Shown here: one piece after another, positions 1 through 8,794 of the stretch | Layout of the letters: each line of letters opens with the position of its first letter | How positions within the stretch are numbered: the first letter of the stretch is position 1 | The notes under the pieces: generated by a model | Seen by the model: only the letters and a program-made list of their open reading frames with translations | Database searches by the model: none | Told to the model about the DNA's origin: nothing | Translations under genes and position numbers: made by a program | NCBI RefSeq assembly: GCF_019469425.1 | Contig: NZ_CP048272.1 | Span: forward strand, 1,550,001 to 1,614,000 | DNA length: 64,000 bases | Reading direction: 5' to 3' | From: Bifidobacterium asteroides | GTDB taxonomy: Bacteria; Actinomycetota; Actinomycetes; Actinomycetales; Bifidobacteriaceae

Positions 1-11
1 GGCGGACCCTG

Positions 12-1247
12 TTGAAACAGATCGCCATAGCAGTTGGCATAGGAGCCCTGGGATTGCTGGCCACATGGCTGGTCTCCGACGTCTTCATGCTCTTCGGAGT
101 TTCCCTGGGCTGGATGGTCATCATCACCGTAGCCTTGGGCTTCCTAGCTGTGGGGTTCGCCGTATGCATCCTCATTACTGCACATGGATGGCGACGGCTT
201 TTGGCAGCCCTGAGCGTCCTGCTCTGTCTGCTGTCCACCGGGTTGCGGGTGGATATCATCTATGGGGAGTTCACCACACTGGGATCCCTGTTCAGCGTCA
301 CCCTTTATCCTGACTATGGGAGCCACCAGGCAGCCAGACCGGCCATGAGTGTGGCCCAGTGGCGCGCCCGGGCCTCCCGGGGCGATCTGCCGGCCTATCC
401 CCGCACCGGCCGCTCCTACAGCGTGCACATTCCCAATGACAGCTCCCGCTTCCTGGCCCGACCGGCCGATATTTACCTGCCGCCCGCTGCGTTGAGCAAA
501 AAGCCTCCGGCCCTGCCTGTCTTCGTCCTACTGGCCGGCCAGCCTGGCAGCCCCGACCGGCTCTTCACCGCCGGATCCATCCCTGCCATGATGGATGCTT
601 ACGCCGCCAAACATGATGGACTGGCTCCAGTGGTGGTCTCTCCGGACCAGAACGGTTCCTCCTTCCACAACAGCCTGTGCGTAGATTCACCTGTCTATGG
701 AAAGGCTGAAACCTATTTGAGCCGTGACGTGCCCGCCTGGATCCGGGCCAACCTGCCGGTCGACAGCAAACCCCAGCTCTGGGCCATCGGAGGATTTTCC
801 CAGGGCGGAACCTGTTCCACTCAGCTGGGAGCCCGGCATCCCAACATCTACGGGAACATGCTCCCAGCCGACGGGGAGCTGGAGCCGACCCAGGGTCGAC
901 AGGACCAGATGATCCACGACTACTTCGGCGGCGACCGAAAACGCTTCCTGGCACAGGTTCCTGCCAAAGCCATCATGGAGCGGGCGCCATCGAACCAGCG
1001 GCTATTCACTGCCGCTGGTTCCAACGACAAGGAGTCCCAACACAATATGATGGTCATCGCCAAGGCCGCCGACCAGGCAGGCATGAGTGTGGAGGCCGTC
1101 GTAACCCAAGGGTCGGGCCATGACTGGCACACGGTCAAGACCGCCTGGAAGCCCGGACTGGAATGGCTGGGCGAATCCATGGGTCTTGGACCAATGTCCC
1201 AACCAGTCCAGGACTTTCCGGATATTGTTGAGATGAACATCAGCTGA
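12..1247 (+). CDS. Membrane-anchored esterase (alpha/beta hydrolase, esterase D/antigen-85-like), possibly 5'-partial
   Basis: The first 100 or so residues hold about four hydrophobic segments. They are followed by an extracytoplasmic alpha/beta hydrolase domain with the nucleophile elbow GFSQGG near residue 260 and a candidate catalytic His in GHDWH near residue 375. This resembles the putative esterase family related to esterase D and mycolyl transferases. The substrate is unknown; a cell-envelope acyl ester is an inference. The only start in the window is TTG at 12 and the frame stays open to base 1, so the true start may lie off the left edge. It is followed 54 bp later by the MprF-like gene on the same strand, so the two may be co-transcribed and both act on the envelope. 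Confidence 0.75.
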   Translation: MKQIAIAVGIGALGLLATWLVSDVFMLFGVSLGWMVIITVALGFLAVGFAVCILITAHGWRRLLAALSVLLCLLSTGLRVDIIYGEFTTLGSLFSVTLYPDYGSHQAARPAMSVAQWRARASRGDLPAYPRTGRSYSVHIPNDSSRFLARPADIYLPPAALSKKPPALPVFVLLAGQPGSPDRLFTAGSIPAMMDAYAAKHDGLAPVVVSPDQNGSSFHNSLCVDSPVYGKAETYLSRDVPAWIRANLPVDSKPQLWAIGGFSQGGTCSTQLGARHPNIYGNMLPADGELEPTQGRQDQMIHDYFGGDRKRFLAQVPAKAIMERAPSNQRLFTAAGSNDKESQHNMMVIAKAADQAGMSVEAVVTQGSGHDWHTVKTAWKPGLEWLGESMGLGPMSQPVQDFPDIVEMNIS

Positions 1248-1301
1248 AGCGCCGATACAGCAGATCAATAAAGATCATCAGCAGAAAGAGCCGCCGCAAT
1301 C

Positions 1302-3905
1302 ATGCAGACAACGAATAAGGGATCCAGACTGATGGAACCTTCAGCCAAGAGCGTCTTGCTGACAGACTTGGCACGATGGGCCAGACGCCACGCCCTTGCG
1401 CTGGCCTTCAGCTTCGGACTGATCCTGCTCAATCTGATCAGCTGGCTGCTGATCTGGCTGCTGCACATCCCTGGCAGAAACCGTCTAGGCATGCCTCTGT
1501 CCGATCTGATCATCCAAGAAGCGCACCGGCCCTTCCATGGACATGGCCAATTCTCTCTCCTGGTCCAGTTCGCACGCCTGTTGGTATCCCTTGTCATCAC
1601 TCCTGGTCCTCTGGAACTCGTGATAGATGTGGCCTTGGTCCTGGTCATGCTGTGCATCGCCGAGACCCGGCTGGGACGCAGACGCACCGTGTTGGCCGCA
1701 GTCATCAGCGCCATAGGCGGCACGACGATCGGGTTGATTATCTGCACACTGATCAATGCTCTCCAGGATCATTGGACCTGGTTCATCCGTGTGCCCATGT
1801 CGCTCAGCCCCATCATCCTGGTGGTCGGTGCCCTGATGGCCTCCATACCCTTCAGCGACTTTCTCTGGCGCCGCAGGATTGCCACCATCGGTTACACCGC
1901 CCTGATCCTGGTCGTGCTCTACACCGGCAACCCTGGCTACTACTGCGCCCTGGCGGCAGCCCTGATCGGGCACTTGACCGGACACCTCTGGCACGGACCG
2001 GTCAAGGATGCCAATCCGCATGGCCACAGCGGCTCCTACGAGACCCGCCACTTGCTGGGAGCCGTCTCCACAGTCCTGGCACTTGGCCCCCTGGTCACAG
2101 TCTCCTCTCGAATCCGCGCAGGCTTCTTCACCCCCTTAGGCACGTTCCTGGGCTCAAACAGAGGTGGAAGCGCCACACTGTCCCGTTGCCTTGCTGAAAA
2201 CAACCAGGCCAGCTGCTATGCCCAGTACGGTCTGGTGGCCGGCCATGGCCCCAGTGGCGTCTCGTCCCTGATCATGCCCACCCTGGTCCTGCTGGTAGTG
2301 GCCTGGGGAATCTATCACGGCCGCCGAGTCGCAGCGGTCACCGGTCTGGTCTTGAATGCCCTGACCATCGTCCTGGCCCTGCTCTATTTCCTGGTTTTCC
2401 CACTGACAATCAGCGAAGGCCTGCCCCAGGCCATCCGTCACGGCGCCCTGCCCTCACTGCTGATCATCACCCTGCCGCCGCTTATTTTCAGCTGGTTCCT
2501 GGTGCGCAACCTGGACATCTTCCTGGTGCGGACCAAGACTTCCCGTCTGCAACTGGGCTGGGCGGCCATCGTTCTGGCCTTCCTGGCCACCGCCATGGGT
2601 TATATGGCTTTCACCGCCATCAGTCCCGGCTCCTTCAGCCCCTGGCCCACCACGGGCAGAGCACTCTCCCAGCTGCCTGAGCTCTACCTGCCCAATGGAG
2701 TAGCTTCACGCTTCCTTCCGACCCTAGTGCCGCGCACCCCCACAGGCAGAATAGTCAGCCACGGGATAGGACTGATCTTCTGGCTGGTGGTCCTGGTGGT
2801 TCTGCTCTCCTGGATGCGCAGCTCGGTCATCCAGAACGGCAGCGAACGCCAGGAGGCTGACAGGCTGGTCGAGTACGGCGGCGAAAGCATGTCCTTCATG
2901 ACCACCTGGGAGGGCAACAGCTACTGGTTCTCCCCTAGCGGCCGCTCTGGCATCGCCTACCGGCTTTTGCACGGCATAGCCCTGACCACCACTGGCCCAT
3001 TCGGAGACCCTGACGAGTATGCGGATGATCTGGACGAATTCACACATTTCTGCAACACCCACTCCTGGTCACCGGTCTTCTACAGCGTTCACAAGCCACA
3101 GCGCGATCTGCTTGTCTCCCGCGGCTGGTCCACCCTGACAGTCGGCTCGGAGATGGTGGTCACGCCCAGCCTTTGGCAGACCAAGGGCAGGAAGTGGCAG
3201 GATATTCGCACAGCCATCAACAAGGCCAGGCGCGACAAGATCACCGATGTGCTGACCACATTCAACGATGCCTCCTGGGATGTCCAGTCGCAGATCGTGG
3301 ACATCTCCGAACAGTGGGCTGAACTCAAGGCGCTGCCTGAGATGAAGTTCACCCTAGGTGGCCTGGATGAGCTGAGGGACCCGCGCATGGCCGTCCTCTA
3401 CGCCGTGGACGGCCAGGGCAAGGTGTTGGCCGTGACCAGCTGGATGCCCACCTACCGCCAGGGCCAGGTGATCGGCTGGACCCTGGACTTCATGCGGCAC
3501 CGGACCGATAGCCCCAATGGAATCATGGAGTTCCTGATAGCGCGAATGGCTGAACGTCTGCGCGACCAAGGCACGGCGGAATTCATGAGCCTATCGGCCG
3601 CTCCCCTGGCCGGCATGGACAGCAGCGAAGACGATGATCAGGGCGAAGATCGGACCGCTTTCCTGCAGCACGCACTTCATCTGGTGGCCGACCTGATGGA
3701 ACCAGCCTATGGCTTCCGCTCGCTCTTCTTCTTCAAGAAGAAATTCCAGCCCAGCGAGCACCCGGTCTATATCTGCTATCCCGATCCGGCTCAGCTCGCT
3801 CAGATCGGTCTGGCTGTAGTTCAGGCCTATCTGCCCAATCTCAAGGCTTCACAGGCCTGGGATGCCATCAAGTCCATTATGCCCAAGGGCCGGGAGGATC
3901 ACTGA
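1302..3905 (+). CDS. mprF: MprF-like phosphatidylglycerol lysyltransferase/flippase
   Basis: The protein has 867 residues. The N-terminal ~520 residues carry many membrane segments. The C-terminal ~330 residues form a DUF2156 (GNAT-fold) aminoacyl-phosphatidylglycerol synthase domain, starting near the YGGESMSFMTTWEG stretch. MprF proteins transfer an amino acid, usually lysine, from tRNA to phosphatidylglycerol and flip the product, lowering envelope charge and cationic peptide binding. The amino acid used here cannot be read from the sequence. A second in-frame ATG at 1332 is an alternative start; neither has a strong Shine-Dalgarno. The 3' end overlaps the convergent Fur-family gene by 29 bp. 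It sits just downstream of a membrane esterase. Confidence 0.8.
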   Translation: MQTTNKGSRLMEPSAKSVLLTDLARWARRHALALAFSFGLILLNLISWLLIWLLHIPGRNRLGMPLSDLIIQEAHRPFHGHGQFSLLVQFARLLVSLVITPGPLELVIDVALVLVMLCIAETRLGRRRTVLAAVISAIGGTTIGLIICTLINALQDHWTWFIRVPMSLSPIILVVGALMASIPFSDFLWRRRIATIGYTALILVVLYTGNPGYYCALAAALIGHLTGHLWHGPVKDANPHGHSGSYETRHLLGAVSTVLALGPLVTVSSRIRAGFFTPLGTFLGSNRGGSATLSRCLAENNQASCYAQYGLVAGHGPSGVSSLIMPTLVLLVVAWGIYHGRRVAAVTGLVLNALTIVLALLYFLVFPLTISEGLPQAIRHGALPSLLIITLPPLIFSWFLVRNLDIFLVRTKTSRLQLGWAAIVLAFLATAMGYMAFTAISPGSFSPWPTTGRALSQLPELYLPNGVASRFLPTLVPRTPTGRIVSHGIGLIFWLVVLVVLLSWMRSSVIQNGSERQEADRLVEYGGESMSFMTTWEGNSYWFSPSGRSGIAYRLLHGIALTTTGPFGDPDEYADDLDEFTHFCNTHSWSPVFYSVHKPQRDLLVSRGWSTLTVGSEMVVTPSLWQTKGRKWQDIRTAINKARRDKITDVLTTFNDASWDVQSQIVDISEQWAELKALPEMKFTLGGLDELRDPRMAVLYAVDGQGKVLAVTSWMPTYRQGQVIGWTLDFMRHRTDSPNGIMEFLIARMAERLRDQGTAEFMSLSAAPLAGMDSSEDDDQGEDRTAFLQHALHLVADLMEPAYGFRSLFFFKKKFQPSEHPVYICYPDPAQLAQIGLAVVQAYLPNLKASQAWDAIKSIMPKGREDH

Positions 3906-4320
3906 CGTCTGTCTGACCGGAACGGCCCCGACAGCTGCTGCACAGCCCGTAGACCTCCAGGGTGTGCGAGGAGACTGTAAAGCCGTATTCAGCCGCCATG
4001 GCCTTCAACCAGCCATCGTCGGGCGGGCTGATTTCGACGGTCCTGCCGCAGCGTTCACAGACCAAATGGTGATGGTGCTTCCGCTGGGCCAAGCAGACTC
4101 GGTAGAGGCGGATGCCTCCATGCTCAATGCAGTCCAGGCTGCCGGACATATGCAGGAAACCCAGCTGACGATAGACCGTGGCCAAGCCGATTCGCTGGCC
4201 TGAATCGTGCAGAAGCCTGTGCAGCTCCTTGGCTGAGACGAAGTCGTTCTGGGCCTGAAGAACCTTCCAGATGGCGTTCTTCTGCCGCGTCCGGCGACCG
4301 ACGGATGAGCCAGCGTTCAT
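3877..4320 (-). CDS. Fur-family metal-responsive repressor (Fur/Zur type)
   Basis: The protein has 147 residues from the ATG at 4320. AAGGAG lies about 11 bases upstream; a GTG at 4332 is too close to that site to be used. A winged-helix domain contains the typical AKELHRLLHDSGQRIGLATVYR recognition region at about residues 33-55. The metal-binding part holds the run HHHHLVCERCG near residue 85 and a second CSSC pair near residue 128, as in structural zinc sites of Fur/Zur proteins. Zur is plausible, but the ligand cannot be proven. No target box was identified. The gene runs convergently into the 3' end of the MprF-like gene and is 70 bp from purK. Confidence 0.85.
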   Translation of the reverse strand: MNAGSSVGRRTRQKNAIWKVLQAQNDFVSAKELHRLLHDSGQRIGLATVYRQLGFLHMSGSLDCIEHGGIRLYRVCLAQRKHHHHLVCERCGRTVEISPPDDGWLKAMAAEYGFTVSSHTLEVYGLCSSCRGRSGQTDVSDPPGPWA

Positions 4321-4389
4321 GATGAGACACACTCCTTGGGCTCCACCAAGCCTACATCCGGATTGCCAGGACAGATGTGAGGATTCGGT

Positions 4390-5556
4390 TCATTCCAGGT
4401 CGGACCAGCAGCCTGTGGCCTCCAGGCCGTGGGCTGTCTGCTCCGGATCGTCGGTCAGCACCGTCAGGTGCCCCATCTTGCGGTCAGTGCGCACTTCGGC
4501 CTTGCCGTAATCATGCAGGAACCATTCGGGGTGCTCACCCAGCAGCCCCCTTACTGGAGCCACATGCTGACCCAGAACGTTGACCATGACAGCCGGGCTG
4601 AGCAGGCGAGGATTGGGCAGGGGCCATCCGGCGATGCCCCGGACGTGGGCATCGAACTGGTCCATGGAGCATGCCTCAATGGTGTAATGACCGGAGTTAT
4701 GGGGCCGTGGGGCCAACTCGTTGACCACCAGACCGCCGTCGGGCATCACGAAGAGTTCAAGGGCCAAAGTCCCCGATAGCTCGAAGCCGTCGGCGAGAGT
4801 CAAGGCCATGTCACGCGCCCGATTGGCCACCTCAGGCTCGACCTGGGCCGGCGCCAGAGTCATGTGCAGGATGTTGTGACGGTGCTCGTTACGCACCATG
4901 GGGAAGGTCACGTAATCCTTTCCGTTGCCTGAGACCAGTATGGAGGCCTCGAAGGCGAAGTCCACGAACCCCTCCAGCACAGAAGGCGGAAAATCTCGGC
5001 CCTTCATCCGCGCTTTCAGGGCCTGCAGATCCTCCTTTGTCTGCAGAACTGCCTGGCCATGGCCGTCATACCCACCAGTGCGAGTCTTGAGCACAGCGGG
5101 CATTCCCAGTTCTTTCAAAGCCGCGTCCAGCTGGTCAAGACTGTCAATCTGCCTCCAAGGGGCTGTATCGATACCATGGCGGTTGATGAAGGTCTTCTCG
5201 TGGACGCGGTCCTGGGTGACCCTGAGCAGATCGGTCCCCTGGGGAATGGCCACATGGTCCCTCACCTGATCCAGTGCGTCAGCATCCACATTCTCGAATT
5301 CGTAGGTGAGTACATCGCTGCGTTCGGCAAGCCGCTTGAGGGCATCAAGGTCGCCATAGTCGGCCGTCTCCTGAAAGTCGGCCACTTGGGCCGCTGGAGC
5401 ATCGGGCGTGGGATCCAGCACACCGATGCGGAATCCATGGTAGCGGGCGCTCAGGGCCATCATCCGTCCCAGCTGGCCGCCGCCCACGATTCCGATGACG
5501 GACCCCGGCTCCAAATGATCGATTTTCCCCCTGGTCTCCTCAGACAAGCTTGGCAT
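4390..5556 (-). CDS. purK: 5-(carboxyamino)imidazole ribonucleotide synthase PurK
   Basis: PurK is the ATP-grasp enzyme that carboxylates AIR to N5-CAIR in purine synthesis. The open frame extends upstream to 5661, but the start is placed at the ATG at 5556 ([10 protein letters not shown]). That gives 388 residues, the usual length, and puts the nucleotide-binding [12 protein letters not shown] motif near residue 20. The ATP-grasp core follows, with [11 protein letters not shown] and, near the end, [14 protein letters not shown]. The start overlaps the end of purE by 17 bp, so the pair is translationally coupled and supplies consecutive steps. Confidence 0.95.
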   Translation of the reverse strand: MPSLSEETRGKIDHLEPGSVIGIVGGGQLGRMMALSARYHGFRIGVLDPTPDAPAAQVADFQETADYGDLDALKRLAERSDVLTYEFENVDADALDQVRDHVAIPQGTDLLRVTQDRVHEKTFINRHGIDTAPWRQIDSLDQLDAALKELGMPAVLKTRTGGYDGHGQAVLQTKEDLQALKARMKGRDFPPSVLEGFVDFAFEASILVSGNGKDYVTFPMVRNEHRHNILHMTLAPAQVEPEVANRARDMALTLADGFELSGTLALELFVMPDGGLVVNELAPRPHNSGHYTIEACSMDQFDAHVRGIAGWPLPNPRLLSPAVMVNVLGQHVAPVRGLLGEHPEWFLHDYGKAEVRTDRKMGHLTVLTDDPEQTAHGLEATGCWSDLE

Positions 5557-6046
5557 TGGATGCCTCCACGGATCGGGCCAGCTCGGCACGGTAGTCGTCC
5601 AGGGCCTGAGCCAGTTCGGAATCGTTGATGGAGAGGATCGAAGCCGCCAGCAGGCCGGCATTGGTAGCCCCGGATGCCCCTATGGCCGTGGTCGCTACAG
5701 GAATTCCGGCAGGCATCTGCACGATGGACAGGAGTGAATCAACCCCGCTCAGTGCATGGGACTTTACTGGCACCCCGATGACCGGCAGCGTGGTCTGGGC
5801 CGCCACCATCCCAGGCAGATGGGCTGCTCCTCCGGCCCCGGCGATGATGACCCTTAAGCCCTGGCTCCGGGCCTGATGCGCGAACTCCGCCATGCGCCCA
5901 GGTGTGCGATGGGCGGAGATAACCTCCTTGGTATAGACGATAGCGAACCGGTCAAGCACCTGACAGGCTTCCTTCATCGTCTCCCAGTCGCTTGATGATC
6001 CCATGATCACCGCCACGCATGCCCCTTCATGTATATTGTCAGCCAT
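5540..6046 (-). CDS. purE: N5-carboxyaminoimidazole ribonucleotide mutase PurE
   Basis: PurE converts N5-CAIR to CAIR. The 168-residue protein has the class I signature [10 protein letters not shown] near the N terminus, the SAHRTPGRM loop and the [12 protein letters not shown] phosphate-binding loop. The ATG at 6046 is preceded by GGAGGG a few bases upstream; earlier in-frame Met codons lie above that site and are less likely. It is the first gene of the purE-purK operon and is divergent from the Dxs-family gene, with about 180 bp between the starts. Confidence 0.95.
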   Translation of the reverse strand: MADNIHEGACVAVIMGSSSDWETMKEACQVLDRFAIVYTKEVISAHRTPGRMAEFAHQARSQGLRVIIAGAGGAAHLPGMVAAQTTLPVIGVPVKSHALSGVDSLLSIVQMPAGIPVATTAIGASGATNAGLLAASILSINDSELAQALDDYRAELARSVEASNAKLV

Positions 6047-6223
6047 CGGCCCTCCAATGTTCATGCACATTCGATACTACGCAAGGCCGGAGAGAAGCCG
6101 GCCAATCGTGACGGTCCTATGGATGTAAAGGCCGGGCCTGGTGAACATCGAGTTCTCAGAGGCTTCGGGCAGCCGACTTAGACCTAGAATCATCTGATTA
6201 TTACCGAAACAGACAGGAGGGCT

Positions 6224-8101
6224 ATGGGCAAGCTTCTGGACAGCATCGACTCCCCAAAGGATCTGAAGGTCCTCTCCCTGGAAGAGCTGAATCGTCTAGC
6301 CGATGAAATCCGTCAGCTGCTGATCCGCTACTGTCGGCGCCATGGCGGCCACCTGGGTTCCAACCTGGCCACCATCGAGCCCATCATCGCCCTGCACTAC
6401 GTCTTCAATATGCCTCATGATCATCTGATCTTTGACGTCTCTCACCAGGCCTACACCCACAAGATTCTGACCGGTCGGCGCCAGGCCTACACGAACCCCG
6501 AGCATCAGAAGGATTTGTCCGGATTCACCTCGCCCAAGGAGAGCCCCTACGACGACTTCATGCTGGGGCACACCGGCACCTCTATAGGCCTGGCCTGCGG
6601 GATGGCCGCCCAGCGGGATGCGACCGGCGGCAGGGCCAACATCATCGCTTTCATCGGCGACGGCTCCCTGAGCAGCGGGCCAGCCTTCGAAGGGCTGGAC
6701 TGGGCGGCTGAGCAGGGCGGCAACCTGATTATTGTGGTCAATGACAATGAGATGTCCATCGCCGAAAACCATGGGGGACTCTACAAGAGCCTGGCGGCCC
6801 TGCGTGCCAGCGGTGGGCGGAGCTCGGACAATCCCTTCCGAGCCCTGGGGCTGGACTACCGCTACATTAAGGAAGGCAACCGGATCAAGGACCTGATCGA
6901 GGTGTTCCGCCAGGTCAAGGATGCCGATCATCCGGTGGTGGTCCATATCCACACCCGCAAAGGCCTTGGGCTGGGGCAGGGCAGCCAAGGGCAGATCGGC
7001 CTGGCTTCCATGAATGAGAGCATTGGCGAAAAAGCCCACATGACTCCCCTGCCTGATTTGCCTGCCGAGGGACCGGTCGAGGCCAACCATTGGCAGGATG
7101 GCTTGGACTCCCTGGGCCGTCTGCCCAACTCACGAAAAACCTATGGAAGAATGGCCATGCAGGCTTTGGAGGCCAGGTTCCCGAAGGAGCCGGGCCTGGT
7201 GGTCATCTCACCTGCAACGCCGCTGTCCAACGGCATCGATCCCGACTTCCGCCAGCGTGCCGGAAACCATTACCGGGACGTGGGCATAGCCGAATCACAC
7301 GCGGTGGCCTATGCCGCCGGCATCGCCAAGGCCGGAGGTACGCCTGTCGTCGCCACCTCGGCCACTTTCTTCCAGAGGGCCTACGACCAGATCGAACAGG
7401 AGATGGCCTTGAATGGCAGCGCGGTGACACTGCTGGTTTTCTCCACCGGTGTGGCTAGAACCGATGCCACGCATTCAGGCGTGACCGACATGGTCATGAT
7501 GCGAGGCATCCCAGGACTGACCTGTCTGGCTCCGACCAGCGGGGCCGAGTTCCTGAACATGCTGGCCTGGGCCACTGGCCCGGCTCGACAGCCGGCGGTC
7601 ATCAGGGTGCCCGGCGAGCGCACGCTGGCAACGGAACGGGCAGGCAAGCCAATAGCGGCGGCAACCTTCGATCCCACGACCGGAGACCAGCCATGGGATC
7701 GCTATCGTATCCTGCGGCAAGGCAGGACAGTGGCCCTGCTGGCTCTCGGCGACGCCCTGCCCCTGGCTCGTGACCTGGCTGATTCTTTGGAAGAATCCCT
7801 AGGGCTGCAGCCCACACTGGTGGACCCACATCGCTATGACCGCTTGGATGAGCAGACCCTGGATGTCCTGTCCGACACCCACTCCCTGGTGGTCACCATT
7901 GAGGACGGTCAGCTGGACGGCGGCTGGGGCCAAGCTGTCGCTGCCTACTACGGGCCTAGTCAGGTTCGTACCCTGGCCTTCGGAGCGGCTAAGGAATTCA
8001 ACGACCGGGTTCCCAAGGCCACCCTGTTGGAAAGGTATGGCATGACCGTTCCTGCAATGGCTCAAGCCATATCGGATGCCCTTGTCGACCAGGCTTCATA
8101 G
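6224..8101 (+). CDS. dxs: Divergent 1-deoxy-D-xylulose-5-phosphate synthase family enzyme
   Basis: This is a 625-residue thiamine-diphosphate enzyme of the DXS/transketolase superfamily. Family signatures are GGHLGSNLATIEP and SHQAYTHKILTGR at residues 40-90, the ThDP Mg site GDGSLSSG near residue 145 with VNDNEMSIAEN, and the C-terminal GIAESHAVAYAAGIA with the catalytic Glu. It departs from typical DXS in several places: GHTGTSIG instead of GHSSTSI, and FSTGVARTDATHSG where DXS usually has DRAGLVGADGPTHHG. The second change removes an arginine that binds the substrate phosphate in E. coli DXS. It could be the cell's MEP-pathway enzyme or a paralogue with another acceptor. GGAGGG lies upstream of the ATG and TAGAAT at 6185 could be its -10. 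Confidence 0.75.
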   Translation: MGKLLDSIDSPKDLKVLSLEELNRLADEIRQLLIRYCRRHGGHLGSNLATIEPIIALHYVFNMPHDHLIFDVSHQAYTHKILTGRRQAYTNPEHQKDLSGFTSPKESPYDDFMLGHTGTSIGLACGMAAQRDATGGRANIIAFIGDGSLSSGPAFEGLDWAAEQGGNLIIVVNDNEMSIAENHGGLYKSLAALRASGGRSSDNPFRALGLDYRYIKEGNRIKDLIEVFRQVKDADHPVVVHIHTRKGLGLGQGSQGQIGLASMNESIGEKAHMTPLPDLPAEGPVEANHWQDGLDSLGRLPNSRKTYGRMAMQALEARFPKEPGLVVISPATPLSNGIDPDFRQRAGNHYRDVGIAESHAVAYAAGIAKAGGTPVVATSATFFQRAYDQIEQEMALNGSAVTLLVFSTGVARTDATHSGVTDMVMMRGIPGLTCLAPTSGAEFLNMLAWATGPARQPAVIRVPGERTLATERAGKPIAAATFDPTTGDQPWDRYRILRQGRTVALLALGDALPLARDLADSLEESLGLQPTLVDPHRYDRLDEQTLDVLSDTHSLVVTIEDGQLDGGWGQAVAAYYGPSQVRTLAFGAAKEFNDRVPKATLLERYGMTVPAMAQAISDALVDQAS

Positions 8102-8129
8102 ATCTGACCCGCCGGCGGATTCAGACAGT

Positions 8130-8135
8130 TATAAT
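8130..8135 (+). promoter_or_regulatory. -10 element of the tRNA-Arg promoter
   Basis: A perfect TATAAT lies 10 bp upstream of the tRNA 5' end. No good -35 hexamer is visible at the usual distance. Confidence 0.5.
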
Positions 8136-8145
8136 GAAAGAGTTT

Positions 8146-8222
8146 GGCCCCGTAGCTCAGCTGGATAGAGCAACTGACTTCTAATCTGTAGGTCGAGAGT
8201 TCGAATCTCTCCGGGGTCACCA
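8146..8222 (+). tRNA. tRNA-Arg (anticodon UCU), CCA encoded
   Basis: The cloverleaf folds by eye. The acceptor stem GGCCCCG pairs with CGGGGTC, with one G-U. The D arm contains AGCTCAGCTGGATAGAGC, the anticodon loop is CTTCTAA giving anticodon TCT, and the T arm is GAGAGTTCGAATCTCTC. The discriminator A at 8219 is followed by a genomic CCA. The anticodon stem ACTGA/TCTGT has a central T-T mismatch. The 3' end abuts a region with mobile-element relics, and tRNA 3' ends are common integration sites. Confidence 0.95.
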
Positions 8223-8228
8223 GGCAAA

Positions 8229-8265
8229 AGCCCTACTCCTTATTGAGGAGTAGGGCTATTCTATT
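8229..8265 (+). terminator. Rho-independent terminator of tRNA-Arg
   Basis: A perfect 12-bp stem, AGCCCTACTCCT/AGGAGTAGGGCT with a 5-base loop, is followed by ATTCTATT seven bases after the tRNA CCA. Confidence 0.9.
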
Positions 8266-8291
8266 AACTTGATTCAGCAGCAGAAAACCCT

Positions 8292-8313
8292 CATGTGTGA
8301 CCCATGTGTGACC
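8292..8313. repeat. Two tandem copies of CATGTGTGACC
   Basis: The 11-mer CATGTGTGACC occurs twice back to back, about 70 bp past the tRNA-Arg 3' end. Short direct repeats beside a tRNA gene are typical of arm-type binding sites of tyrosine integrases at att sites. No integrase gene remains in the window, so the role is inferred. Confidence 0.55.
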
Positions 8314-8334
8314 CATAATTGGCAAAAACAAAAA

Positions 8335-8694
8335 TCAGCGGCGAGTCTTATATCTGCGCTCCAGGTCCCCGACTGTCTTCTCTGTGGCTCCATAACGGAT
8401 AGCGGCCATGTCGGTCCTGATCTGCTGGTGGAGACCTTTGAATCTCCGCCCCTCCTGCCTGCTGATGCCTGGCTGCCTCTCCTGGTCGATGATCTGGTCG
8501 AGCCGCTGGTGCAGGAGGATGGTCAAGCGCATTCGGCGATCCTCCGGGGCCGGCACATAGCCGGGGTGGTTGTCGGGCATCTGGCTGGCATCATCGGGAA
8601 TGCACATGCCTTCGGATGACAGAGGCCTGCGCGCCTCCAGGAGGGATCCCCCCGCCGCCGTGTCCCACGGCTGCCAGAAGCACGCGCACACCAA
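8335..8694 (-). CDS. Hypothetical protein, possible element relic
   Basis: I do not recognise this product. The frame is open from a stop at 8695 to 8335. The earliest start is TTG at 8694; an internal ATG (MCIPDDASQMP, about 8607) gives some 90 residues. The C-terminal half is strongly basic and rich in Arg and Gln (LHQRLDQIIDQERQPG, ending LERRYKTRR), so a small DNA-binding or structural phage protein is possible. No start has a convincing ribosome-binding site. It lies between the tRNA-Arg and the 12-G tract, inside the decayed element, and may not be expressed. Confidence 0.35.
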   Translation of the reverse strand: MVCACFWQPWDTAAGGSLLEARRPLSSEGMCIPDDASQMPDNHPGYVPAPEDRRMRLTILLHQRLDQIIDQERQPGISRQEGRRFKGLHQQIRTDMAAIRYGATEKTVGDLERRYKTRR

Positions 8695-8755
8695 TCACAC
8701 CCGCACCACGGCCGGCCCCAACCCCCAAGAACCGCTCATGCGGACACGCCGCTCA

Positions 8756-8767
8756 GGGGGGGGGGGG
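8756..8767. repeat. Homopolymeric tract of 12 G (12 C on the minus strand)
   Basis: An uninterrupted run of twelve G lies 27 bp beyond the stop codon of the minus-strand DUF285 surface-protein gene and about 60 bp before the next minus-strand open frame. Runs of this length slip during replication. Confidence 0.9.
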
Positions 8768-8794
8768 AGCCCCGAACACAAAGGGACCAGGGAA

